NCBI GenBank assembly: GCA_003994795.1
Contig: AP018269.1
Span: forward strand, 5,643,254-5,707,253
Reading direction: 5' to 3'
From: Cylindrospermum sp. NIES-4074
Lineage (GTDB): Bacteria > Cyanobacteriota > Cyanobacteriia > Cyanobacteriales > Nostocaceae
Length of the DNA stretch: 64,000 nt
Both the position numbers and the translations under genes were made by a program. The notes under the pieces were generated by a model that saw only the letters and a list, made by a program, of their open reading frames with translations, was not told the DNA's origin and ran no database searches. Shown in pieces: positions 26,538-34,811 of this stretch. Every line of letters begins with the position of its first letter. The first letter of the stretch is position 1.

Positions 26538-28991
26538 ATGCCAACAATTCCTGTTCAGTTTAACTATTACACTGGTTTAAAAAGAGAAATTTTTGCCAAT
26601 GCCCGCTTAACTGGCAGTTGGGATGAAAATGGTCGCTACTCCCAGCAATGGCAGTCTATACCGATGCAGCAAATAACTGGTGAAGATGGCTGTCCCTGTT
26701 TCCAAGCAACTGTGGAATTGGATGACTCTCAAGTTGGTTGGTTATTTCGCTGGGGTGTGACTGTAGATACTCAGGCTGGTAGTAATATTTGGGGGATTAC
26801 AACTGAGGTTAATGAAAGTAATTCAAGCGATCGCTACCGTTGTTTTCATCTGCAAGCTACCAACGGCTCTCAACCTCAACAACAGAGCTATTATCTCACT
26901 TTTGCTCGCCGTTTAGGAGCGCAAAAATACTTTCTTCCTAGTCAATCTGAGCCAGGGATTCAGTTTGCCGTTTGGGCACCAAATGCTGAAAAAGTGGAGG
27001 TTGTGTTTAGCAATCAAACCAGTGGTTACATTGCCGATGATGGTTCGGGAATAGATCCAGGCATAGGCCCGTTTCCTCTTTTTCGTCAGGCAGATGGTAT
27101 TTGGCAGACAGATATAGCTGTCTCTTCCCAACTTGAATATTTCTCTAAATTTGACCATATCCCCTATATGTTCAAGATTACTAAGGAAGGGGGACAGATA
27201 GCCTATCGGACAGATTTATATTCTCGCTGCCAGATTGGTAAAGGAAATATAGACCCTCAAGGACAACCCTATGCTCGTAGTTACAGGGAACTAGATGGGA
27301 CTAAAGGCTGTTCTGTAGTCATCAATCCAGAAACAGTGACTAGACAATTCGAGGAAAATGTGTATCCTGAAATTGACTTTATGCCAGCGGCAGAGTTTTG
27401 GCAAGATGAGTTTCGTGATGGTCGAACAGTCCCCCATCGGGTTGAGGATCTGGTGATCTACGAACTGCATCTAGGAGCCTTGGGGTACGGACAAAACAGA
27501 CCAGGAAACTTAAAGGATGCAATTGGCCTGCTGCCATATTTAGTTGATCTTGGCGTTAACGCTGTGGAAATACTACCGTTGGCTGAATTTAGAGATAGTA
27601 AAAATTGGGGGTATGAAACATCCCATTATTTTGCCTTGGAATACAGTGCAGGTGGTCGAGATCAATTGAAGCATTTTATCAGGGAGTGCCACCGTCACGG
27701 CATAGCGGTAATTTTAGATGTGGTTTATAACCATTACAATCCTGATGGAGAGAGGGCTGAGTGGTCTTACGACTCAAATATTCAAGAACACAACATCTAT
27801 TACTGGTATGAGGGAAAATCCACCGATTATCCCCAGCCGGAGGGAGGTTATGTTGATAACGGGTCTACAGGTTTCTCACCCCGCTTTTATGAAGAGATAG
27901 TGCGGAAGATGTTTATTAGCAGTGCGGCTGTCTTGATGGAAGAGTTCCACGTTGACGGCTTCCGGGTTGATCAGACGACTTCTATGCATCTGTACAATGT
28001 ACTTCATGCTGATGGTAGACCCCTAAGCAACGTTAACGTTTTTGGTGCTAAGTTCCTCAGGGAATGGACTCGGACTCAGAAACTAATTCGACCAACAGCG
28101 CTGCTAATTGCGGAGGATCATTCTGATTGGGAGGCAGTAACCGAGTCTCCTGATGTTGGCGGTTTAGGGTTTGATGCGGCTTGGTTTGCCAATTTCTACC
28201 ATCATTTAATCGGTGACACCAGGCAAGGAACAGAATATGCTAAATTGATTCCCACTGCTGGATACGGCACAGATGAGCCTCTGGCTATGGACTATTTTGC
28301 TGGCGCATTGGCATGGTCAGGTCATAAAAAAGTGGTGTATCATGAATCCCACGATGAAGCGGGTAACGCATCTTCTGAGGTGGGAGGACAGCGGGTTGAA
28401 TCTCGGCGCACTATTGTCTCTGCGGTGAATTCAGCGCCATTGATTGGTGAAACTCGCCGCTATGGTGAAGCTCGTTCTCGCTTTGCTTTTGGGATGTCGG
28501 CACTTTCTGCTGGTACGCCTATGTTCTTTATGGGTGAAGAGATTGGCGCTCAAAAGCCCTACAGATATCGGGATTTTCTGGAATATCGGGAAGATTTGTT
28601 AGGCGATCGCCAAACCACTGGTCAGCGATTATTTCAATTTTATCAAGACTTGATTCAGTTGCGACACCATCATCCAGGGTGGCGATCGCATTTCATTGAC
28701 GTTATCCACGTCCACAATGCTAATCGGGTGATTGCATTCCGGCGTTGGGATACAACAGATGAGTTGTTAGTTTTAGCGAGTTTAAATAATCACCCTTTTG
28801 GGAATGGTTATATCGTTAACAATTCACAAATAGCAGATGGTCAATGGCAAGAGATATTCAATAGTGATGCCTCACGCTATGGGGGAGATAACATTGGCAA
28901 CTTCGGCGCTAATATCCCTGCAAGTAATGGTCGGTTTAATGCTGTCATACCTGCAAATGGATTTGTAGTCTTCCAAAGAGTTGGATTTTGA
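26538..28991 (+). CDS. GH13 family glycoside hydrolase/branching-enzyme-like protein
   Basis: An 817-residue cytoplasmic enzyme (no signal peptide). N-terminal beta-rich domains (1-130 and a CBM48-like domain about 138-225: GIQFAVWAPNAEKVEVVF) precede the TIM barrel (about 300-700). Catalytic regions: DVVYNH (394-399), GFRVDQ with nucleophile Asp478, LLIAED with acid/base Glu526, and YHESHDEAG with His605/Asp606. The C-terminal beta domain ends at 817. The IV region (ESHDEA) is more like eukaryotic-type branching enzymes than GlgB. It probably acts on alpha-1,4-glucans, but product specificity is unclear. It ends the AGE/DJ-1/EthD cluster but is separated from it by 244 bases with a MITE, so membership is uncertain. 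Confidence 0.85.
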   Translation: MPTIPVQFNYYTGLKREIFANARLTGSWDENGRYSQQWQSIPMQQITGEDGCPCFQATVELDDSQVGWLFRWGVTVDTQAGSNIWGITTEVNESNSSDRYRCFHLQATNGSQPQQQSYYLTFARRLGAQKYFLPSQSEPGIQFAVWAPNAEKVEVVFSNQTSGYIADDGSGIDPGIGPFPLFRQADGIWQTDIAVSSQLEYFSKFDHIPYMFKITKEGGQIAYRTDLYSRCQIGKGNIDPQGQPYARSYRELDGTKGCSVVINPETVTRQFEENVYPEIDFMPAAEFWQDEFRDGRTVPHRVEDLVIYELHLGALGYGQNRPGNLKDAIGLLPYLVDLGVNAVEILPLAEFRDSKNWGYETSHYFALEYSAGGRDQLKHFIRECHRHGIAVILDVVYNHYNPDGERAEWSYDSNIQEHNIYYWYEGKSTDYPQPEGGYVDNGSTGFSPRFYEEIVRKMFISSAAVLMEEFHVDGFRVDQTTSMHLYNVLHADGRPLSNVNVFGAKFLREWTRTQKLIRPTALLIAEDHSDWEAVTESPDVGGLGFDAAWFANFYHHLIGDTRQGTEYAKLIPTAGYGTDEPLAMDYFAGALAWSGHKKVVYHESHDEAGNASSEVGGQRVESRRTIVSAVNSAPLIGETRRYGEARSRFAFGMSALSAGTPMFFMGEEIGAQKPYRYRDFLEYREDLLGDRQTTGQRLFQFYQDLIQLRHHHPGWRSHFIDVIHVHNANRVIAFRRWDTTDELLVLASLNNHPFGNGYIVNNSQIADGQWQEIFNSDASRYGGDNIGNFGANIPASNGRFNAVIPANGFVVFQRVGF

Positions 28992-29399
28992 AATTTTAGT
29001 TTTGGGGAGTGCTACCTCAAGGCAGCGGGAAAATTTATGATCCTAACTATGGGGGTGTTGATACACCCCTTTTAGCTGAAGGGCTATTTTGTTATGGACA
29101 TAACCCGCTGAAGTAGCCTACAGCAACCTACGCGAACAGGGCTAATAACTTCAGGATTTACGCAACTGGCATGGCTTTGTAGGGTGCGTCTTTGGGAGCA
29201 GAGCGACTGGCGCACCCTACAATCTTACATTGAGTGTGACACGCAGCTTTAGTCCATTTCAATCAAAGGACTTGCTTTTGCAGATTGTTTGTGAAATACT
29301 ACCGTATTAACTACGGTAAGTCAGTCAAATTTAAGTAGTATTGGTCAAAACACAGCCTAAAATGTCTCATTCTCAAAAAATTACGGGTTAATTGCGAAG
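28992..29399. other. gap after GH13 with terminator and inverted repeat
   Basis: No gene. Holds the terminator at 29051-29073 and an inverted repeat (TGTAGGGTGCGTC near 29179 with GGCGCACCCTACA near 29210), a common cyanobacterial intergenic repeat. The upstream region of the dienelactone hydrolase gene is AT-rich. Confidence 0.45.
29051..29073 (+). terminator. probable Rho-independent terminator after GH13
   Basis: The stem GGGGTGT/ACACCCC has a 4-base loop and is followed by TTTT, 60 bases after the GH13 stop codon. Confidence 0.65.
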
Positions 29400-30146
29400 A
29401 TGACAAATACAGAAATTCGCACCAGTTACGTTAAAGTCGGCAACGGTGATTTGCAAATAGATGCTTACTTGGCCGAACCAGCTAGTGAGGGGTCTTTCCC
29501 TGCTGTGATTGTGATTCAAGAAATCTTTGGGGTGAATATTCACATTCGGGAAACAACTGAGAAGCTGGCTAAAGAGGGGTATGTGGCGATCGCACCAACT
29601 TTATTTCAACGCACCGCTCCCGGTTTTGAAGGTGGGTACACCCCTGAAGATGTGCAACAGGGGAGAAAGTACAAGGAGCAAACCACAGCCGAAGAAATAT
29701 TAAGTGATATTAAAGCAGCGATCGCCTATTTGCGAAGCTTACCCAATGTCAACGGAGATGCGATCGGCTCTATTGGTTTCTGCTTCGGTGGTCATGTCGT
29801 TTACCTAGCCGCTACCCTACCAGATATCAAAGCCACTGCTTCCTTCTACGGTGGTGGGATTCCTACCTCCACACCAGGTGGTGGTGAACCTACCATCACT
29901 CGCACATCAGAAATTAAAGGCCCCATTTACGCCTTTTTCGGTACTGAAGATAAAGGAATCCCCTTAAAAGATACTGAACAAATTGAAGCGGAATTAAAGA
30001 AACATCTGATTCCCCATGCAATCTTCCGCTATGTCGGTGCAGAACATGGCTTTTTCTGCGACCATCGCGCTAGCTACAATCTTGAAGCCGCTACCGATGC
30101 TTGGCAAAAAGTTCTCGAACTATTCCAAAAAAACTTGCAATCATAA
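29400..30146 (+). CDS. dienelactone hydrolase family protein
   Basis: A 248-residue alpha/beta hydrolase with the Cys-type nucleophile of dienelactone hydrolases: Cys128 in GSIGFCFGGH, the Glu in VIQEIFGVN (E41) that holds the Cys in check, and His in AEHGFFCDHR. The family opens lactones such as dienelactone during aromatic degradation, but in cyanobacteria its substrates are unknown. Cytoplasmic, with no signal peptide. First gene of a group of hydrolase and oxidoreductase genes on this strand. Confidence 0.9.
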   Translation: MTNTEIRTSYVKVGNGDLQIDAYLAEPASEGSFPAVIVIQEIFGVNIHIRETTEKLAKEGYVAIAPTLFQRTAPGFEGGYTPEDVQQGRKYKEQTTAEEILSDIKAAIAYLRSLPNVNGDAIGSIGFCFGGHVVYLAATLPDIKATASFYGGGIPTSTPGGGEPTITRTSEIKGPIYAFFGTEDKGIPLKDTEQIEAELKKHLIPHAIFRYVGAEHGFFCDHRASYNLEAATDAWQKVLELFQKNLQS

Positions 30147-30253
30147 CACATTAGTAATTGGTAATACCTACTAAAAAACTACTAATTACTCATAAGTGTG
30201 CCCAGCTATCAATTCAGCAAATTTCTCTGAACAAAGAATAAAATACCAAGTCC

Positions 30254-31300
30254 ATGATGACCTCAATTAATCCACCAAAACTTAATATAGTTCAGCGATT
30301 TTCCCTACTCATATTACCTGGATTATTAACCCTGTCCACAAGCTTAATCAGTTGCTCATCTGATACCCCAAAAGCAGAAAATAACACTAGTGGTGTTAAA
30401 ACCAAAGTTGTTCACATGGGATATCAGAGCGCGGGTGATTTGGTAAGAATTAAAGGAGTGATCGAAAAACGCCTGCAACCCTTAGGTGTCACTGTCGAAT
30501 GGGCGCAATTTGCCGCTGGGCCGCAACTCATGGAAGCGATGAATGTGGGTAAAGTTGACGTTGGTTCTGTTGGAGAAACTCCCCCAATTTTTGCCCAAGC
30601 GGCTGGTACATCATTAGTTTATATTGCTGGTAATAAACCTTCTAGCGGCAAAGGCAGTGGCATCATAGTTCAAGATAATTCACCGATTCGCACTTTAGCT
30701 GACCTCAAAGGTAAAAAGATAGTTTTTCAAAAGGGTTCTGCTTCCCACTACTTGTTAATAAAAGCCCTAGAAGAAGGTGGTTTGAAATATAGTGATATTC
30801 AAGCTCTAAGTTTACCTCCCTCAGAAGCTCGTGATGCCTTTATTCAGGGAAAAATTGACGCCTGGGTAACTTGGGACCCATATTTAGCTGTGGCACAAAA
30901 AAAAGCTAAAGCTAGACTTTTAAGAGATGCCAGTGGCATTTCTACTCAGGGCGGATATTATATGGCTTCACGCAAATTTGCTACAGAAAATCCCAAATTA
31001 GTGCGATTAGTCTTAGAAGAAATTAATAGTCTTGGACAATGGGCTGAAAAAAATACATCTGAAGTTGTCAAACTTACCGCTCCTCATCTCAAAATTGATG
31101 AAGATATTTTAACAACAATGATTAACAGGCGGAGTTATGGCTTAAGACCAATTACGCCAGAAATCATGCAAAATCAACAGAAAATTGCAGATTTATTCGC
31201 CCAAGAAAAAATTATTCCTAAACCTATCAAAATTCAGGAAGCAATGTTAACTAATGAACAATATGCAGCCATTACACCGGAAACCATCAGTCAGAAATAA
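30254..31300 (+). CDS. SsuA-like aliphatic sulfonate-binding lipoprotein
   Basis: A 348-residue periplasmic binding protein with an N-terminal lipoprotein signal (LSTSLISCSS, Cys at about residue 34). The type II binding fold is of the SsuA/TauA family (GYQSAGDLVRIKGVIEKRL, GKVDVGSVGETPPIFAQAAG, DLKGKKIVFQKGSASHYLLI, GKIDAWVTWDPYL). It should capture sulfonates or related organosulfur for import. Permease and ATPase genes (ssuC, ssuB) are not adjacent, so it must share a transporter elsewhere. The flavin monooxygenase follows, as in sulfonate use. GGTAATG heptamers start right after the stop codon. Confidence 0.88.
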   Translation: MMTSINPPKLNIVQRFSLLILPGLLTLSTSLISCSSDTPKAENNTSGVKTKVVHMGYQSAGDLVRIKGVIEKRLQPLGVTVEWAQFAAGPQLMEAMNVGKVDVGSVGETPPIFAQAAGTSLVYIAGNKPSSGKGSGIIVQDNSPIRTLADLKGKKIVFQKGSASHYLLIKALEEGGLKYSDIQALSLPPSEARDAFIQGKIDAWVTWDPYLAVAQKKAKARLLRDASGISTQGGYYMASRKFATENPKLVRLVLEEINSLGQWAEKNTSEVVKLTAPHLKIDEDILTTMINRRSYGLRPITPEIMQNQQKIADLFAQEKIIPKPIKIQEAMLTNEQYAAITPETISQK

Positions 31301-31335
31301 GGTAATGGGTAATGGGTAATGGGTAATGGGTAATG
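31301..31335 (+). repeat. five tandem GGTAATG heptamers
   Basis: Five perfect copies of a 7-base unit directly after the ssuA-like stop codon. Short tandem heptamers of this kind are frequent in filamentous cyanobacteria and vary in copy number. Confidence 0.9.
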
Positions 31336-31460
31336 GGTTAGATGATTAACAGGATTTATTTGAGAATTATTAATATTAATCCTCCTCATCCTTAAATCCT
31401 GATCTAAATCAGATTTACTCAAACCACTACTTGTCTAAGTAATTCAAAATATAGAAAACC

Positions 31461-32822
31461 ATGAGTACCAAAAAAGCGCAACTGAGACTAGGAGCATTTT
31501 TGCCAGCTACCGGACATCATGTAGCAGCGTGGCGACATCCCAACGCCAGGGCTGATGGAGGTTTGAGCTTCCAACATTATCGAGAACTCGCCCAGACGGC
31601 TGAACGGGGTAAATTTGATATGGTCTTTCTGGCTGACGGACTGGCTGTTCGCGATCGCGGTAAAGGGAATGACGCTTTGAGCCGAACAGCAGTTGTCCAC
31701 TTTGAACCCCTAACCTTATTGTCTGCCTTGTCTACAGTCACACAGCGCATTGGCTTGACAGCGACCGTATCGACCACATACAACGAACCCTTTCACCTGG
31801 CCCGCAAATTTGCATCCCTAGATCATCTCAGTGGTGGTCGCGCTGGTTGGAATCTTGTCACTTCTGCCACCGAAGCGGAAGCGTTGAACTTCAGCCGGGA
31901 AAAGCATATGGAGCATACCCTGCGCTATGAGCGTGCTAAAGAATTTGTCGATGTCGTCAAAGCGCTGTGGGATAGTTGGGAAGATGATGCATTTTTATGG
32001 GACAAGGAATCAGGCGTTTATTTTCATCCTGACAAGTTGCACGTTCCCAACCACAAGGGCGAACATTTTTCAGTGCGTGGCCCCCTAAATGTTGCCCGTC
32101 CCCTGCAAGGATACCCAGTCATCATCCAAGCTGGGTCTTCTGAGGATGGTCAGCATCTCGCAGCGCAAACGGCAGAGGTGATTTTCACCGCCCAGCAGAC
32201 CCTTGAGGAAGCTCAGGCGTTTTATGCGGGTGTGAAGGGGAGACTGGCCCAATTCGGTCGTTCCCCTGAGCATTTGAAGATTATGCCGGGGGTGTTCCCT
32301 GTGATTGGTAAAACTGAACAGGAAGCTAGGGATAAATATGAGCAACTTCAGGAGTTAATTGATCCCCAGGTGGGATTAGGTCTGCTTTCTGGGCTGGTGG
32401 GAGGAGTGGATTTGTCTGGTTATCCATTGGATGGGCCACTGCCGAATTTACCAGAAACCAACCTGCACAAAAGCCGCTTGAAGCTATTAACGGATCTTGC
32501 CCGGAGAGAGAGTTTGACGATTCGGGATTTATATTTGGCGATCGCAGGCGCGCGTGGACACCGGACAATTTTAGGAACACCTGAACAGATAGCCGACCAG
32601 CTGGAAGACTGGTTTGTTAATGGTGGGGCTGATGGATTTAACATCATGCCGCCTTATTTGCCCGATGGGTTGAATGAATTTGTAGATTTGGTAGTTCCTG
32701 AACTGCAACGCCGGGGTCTGTTCCGCACTGAATACGAAGGCCACACATTGCGAGAAAATCTTGGACTACCTCGACCAGCAAACAAGTTCAGCACAATTGC
32801 CCCTGAACCTGTAGCCGTTTAG
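31461..32822 (+). CDS. flavin-dependent monooxygenase of the NtaA/SnaA/DszA family
   Basis: A 453-residue bacterial-luciferase-like protein (RLGAFLPATGHHVAAWRHPN, FDMVFLADGLAVRD, LTATVSTTYNEPFHLARKFA, SGGRAGWNLVTSATEAEALN, and HRTILGTPEQIADQLEDWF). Members use FMNH2 from a reductase to oxidise sulfonates, sulfones, chelators or amides. Its position after an SsuA-like binding protein suggests an organosulfur substrate. The reductase partner might be the NAD(P)H oxidoreductase at 34091. Length is normal for the family. Function beyond that is inference. Confidence 0.92.
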   Translation: MSTKKAQLRLGAFLPATGHHVAAWRHPNARADGGLSFQHYRELAQTAERGKFDMVFLADGLAVRDRGKGNDALSRTAVVHFEPLTLLSALSTVTQRIGLTATVSTTYNEPFHLARKFASLDHLSGGRAGWNLVTSATEAEALNFSREKHMEHTLRYERAKEFVDVVKALWDSWEDDAFLWDKESGVYFHPDKLHVPNHKGEHFSVRGPLNVARPLQGYPVIIQAGSSEDGQHLAAQTAEVIFTAQQTLEEAQAFYAGVKGRLAQFGRSPEHLKIMPGVFPVIGKTEQEARDKYEQLQELIDPQVGLGLLSGLVGGVDLSGYPLDGPLPNLPETNLHKSRLKLLTDLARRESLTIRDLYLAIAGARGHRTILGTPEQIADQLEDWFVNGGADGFNIMPPYLPDGLNEFVDLVVPELQRRGLFRTEYEGHTLRENLGLPRPANKFSTIAPEPVAV

Positions 32823-33218
32823 GTGAATTTTGAGTAGCGATGGTGCGTATGTTGCCAAGTCGCAGATAATTAGCGAATTAGTTTTCCAATTTACTCAATA
32901 TAGCGGTATGCACTTGGATGAAATACATCATAGCCCCCTCATCGCTTGCGGGGAGGGGGTTGGGGGTGGGGTTCTTGTATCTCACTCAACCGAGAACTGC
33001 TATATCTGCAAAAGAGTTCAACAGATTTTAGAGCAACTCTACCTAATCTTAGTGTTTGGCAAAAGTGTTGGAGAAAGACTAATGAATTTTCTCCAGCACT
33101 TTTTTCTTTTTTGCAAAAAAATCAATTTCACAGAATTTTTCGGTTAATTAGACCACATAGCTGTAAGCAAATTAAACTGGAACTCTCTAAGTTTGTTTAT
33201 CAAAGTTATTGAGTTACT
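32823..33218. repeat. repeat-rich gap with a likely MITE and terminator
   Basis: No convincing gene. It has 20 bases (32837-32856, GCGATGGTGCGTATGTTGCC) shared exactly with 17495-17514. A G-rich repeat at about 32900-33010, with ends like TATAGCGGT and (complement) TATAGCAGTT, is of a kind common in filamentous cyanobacteria. A terminator lies at 33063-33108. Confidence 0.5.
33063..33108 (+). terminator. Rho-independent terminator
   Basis: A 13-bp stem with one G-T pair (AGTGTTGGAGAAA/TTTCTCCAGCACT) is followed by TTTTTCTTTTTT. It ends transcription about 240 bases after the monooxygenase gene. Confidence 0.75.
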
Positions 33219-34022
33219 ATGCCAAAACTTCAGATTAACGATATTGAATTGTTCTATGACATTCAAGGAACAGGTGAACCTTTACTATTAATTGCTGGTT
33301 TCTCTTGCGATTATTCCTATTGGTCGCTGCTCATGCCATTACTCGCTTCTCAGTACCAGGTGATACGTTTCGACAATCGAGGTATAGGGCGCAGTTCTGT
33401 TCCTGATAGTCCTTATAGTATTAAGCAGATGGCCAGGGATACCGCAGCATTAGTTGAGAAAATAGGACTTGACAAAGTACATATAGTAGGTCATTCAATG
33501 GGTGGTCAGATTGCTCAAGAGTTAGTTTTGGCATACCCAGAAAAGGTAAAAAGTTTGATATTACTTTCTACTTGGGCCAAGGGTGATCCACTATTCAATA
33601 GTGTAATTGAGACTTGGGGCGACCTCCCTAGTAAAGTAGACTTAAAGCTTTATCAAAAACTGGTATTTCCCTGGATATTTACCACTACTTTCTACTCAAT
33701 TCCGGGGATGATAGAAAAGCTGATTGAATGGGCAGTTAATTACCCCTTGCCACCAAAAGCTCATGGACTATATCATCAGAGTCGAGCTATTCTTGCCAGT
33801 GACACAGCAGAACACCTCTCAGATATTCATTGTTCTACCCTCGTTGTGGTTGGTAGGCAAGATATTCTGACACCAGTGAGGTTTTCTGAGCAACTTGCTC
33901 AAGGCATTCCCAATGCTGAATTTGTGGTTATTGAATCTGGTGGACATGGTTTTTTGATTGAGTCGCCGGATGTTATGGCTACAGTCATGGTAAATTTTTT
34001 AGGGAAGCTGACTGAAAATTAG
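33219..34022 (+). CDS. alpha/beta hydrolase
   Basis: A 267-residue serine hydrolase. The oxyanion strand is LLLIAGFSCDYSYW, the nucleophile elbow GHSMGG (Ser near 93), Asp lies in VVGRQDILTP, and His in ESGGHGFLIE. Similar to 3-oxoadipate enol-lactonase-like and haloperoxidase-like esterases, so a lactone or ester substrate is likely. Cytoplasmic, no signal peptide. It follows a terminator, so it probably has its own promoter, and lies 68 bases before the quinone reductase-like gene. Confidence 0.88.
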   Translation: MPKLQINDIELFYDIQGTGEPLLLIAGFSCDYSYWSLLMPLLASQYQVIRFDNRGIGRSSVPDSPYSIKQMARDTAALVEKIGLDKVHIVGHSMGGQIAQELVLAYPEKVKSLILLSTWAKGDPLFNSVIETWGDLPSKVDLKLYQKLVFPWIFTTTFYSIPGMIEKLIEWAVNYPLPPKAHGLYHQSRAILASDTAEHLSDIHCSTLVVVGRQDILTPVRFSEQLAQGIPNAEFVVIESGGHGFLIESPDVMATVMVNFLGKLTEN

Positions 34023-34090
34023 GGTCTAGGATCTGGGGATGAAGACAAAAGTTTTTCCGAAGTTAGCAATATTCTTAATAGGGTAAAAAC

Positions 34091-34810
34091 ATGAATTTTT
34101 TCATTGTTCATGCTCACGCAGAACCGCAAAGCTTTAATGGTGCATTGACCTACCAAGCTAGAGAAGTATTAGAAGCGGTGGGACATGAGGTAATTGTTTC
34201 TGATCTTTATGCTATGCAATTTGATCCAGTGAGCGATCGCCGCAACTTTACTAGCCAAAAAGACCCTGATTATTTCAAGCAGCAAGTAGAAGAAAGCCAC
34301 GCCACTGAAGTTGATGGTTTTGCTTTAGATATTAAAGCTGAACTAGAAAAACTCGAATGGTGCGATGTATTAATTTTTCAGTTTCCTTTGTGGTGGTTTG
34401 GACTTCCTGCCATTCTTAAAGGTTGGGTGGATCGAGTATTCGTAATGGGGCGAATTTATGGCGGTGGTAAATGGTATGACAATGGAGTTTTTCAGGGTAA
34501 AAAAGCTATGCTGTCTTTAACCACGGGTGGGCCGAGAACCATGTACAGTGAAATTGGGTTGAATGGCGACATTCACAGCATCCTTTTTCCCATTAACCAC
34601 GGAATTTTGCGCTTTGTGGGCTTTGATGTGCTACCACCTTTTATAGTTTGGGGTGCAAGCCGCATTGGTGATGAGCGTCGTCAAGCTTATCTCAAAGAAT
34701 ACCAACAACGATTGCTAACGATTCCTCAAACCCCAGCGATCGCCTATCCTTCTTTAGCCGATTTTGATGAAAATTTTCAACTCAAACCATCAGCCTTGGA
34801 AAGTGACTAA
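34091..34810 (+). CDS. NAD(P)H-dependent oxidoreductase (NQO1/MdaB-like flavodoxin fold)
   Basis: A 239-residue flavoprotein: FIVHAHAEPQSFNGAL is the FMN/FAD phosphate-binding loop, and FQFPLWWFGLPAILKGWVDR is the signature of NQO1-type NAD(P)H:quinone reductases. TTGGPRTMYSEIG follows. It reduces quinones by two electrons, guarding against oxidative stress, or supplies reduced flavin. The stop codon is one base from the convergent histidine-kinase gene end (34812). Confidence 0.9.
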   Translation: MNFFIVHAHAEPQSFNGALTYQAREVLEAVGHEVIVSDLYAMQFDPVSDRRNFTSQKDPDYFKQQVEESHATEVDGFALDIKAELEKLEWCDVLIFQFPLWWFGLPAILKGWVDRVFVMGRIYGGGKWYDNGVFQGKKAMLSLTTGGPRTMYSEIGLNGDIHSILFPINHGILRFVGFDVLPPFIVWGASRIGDERRQAYLKEYQQRLLTIPQTPAIAYPSLADFDENFQLKPSALESD

Positions 34811-34811
34811 C

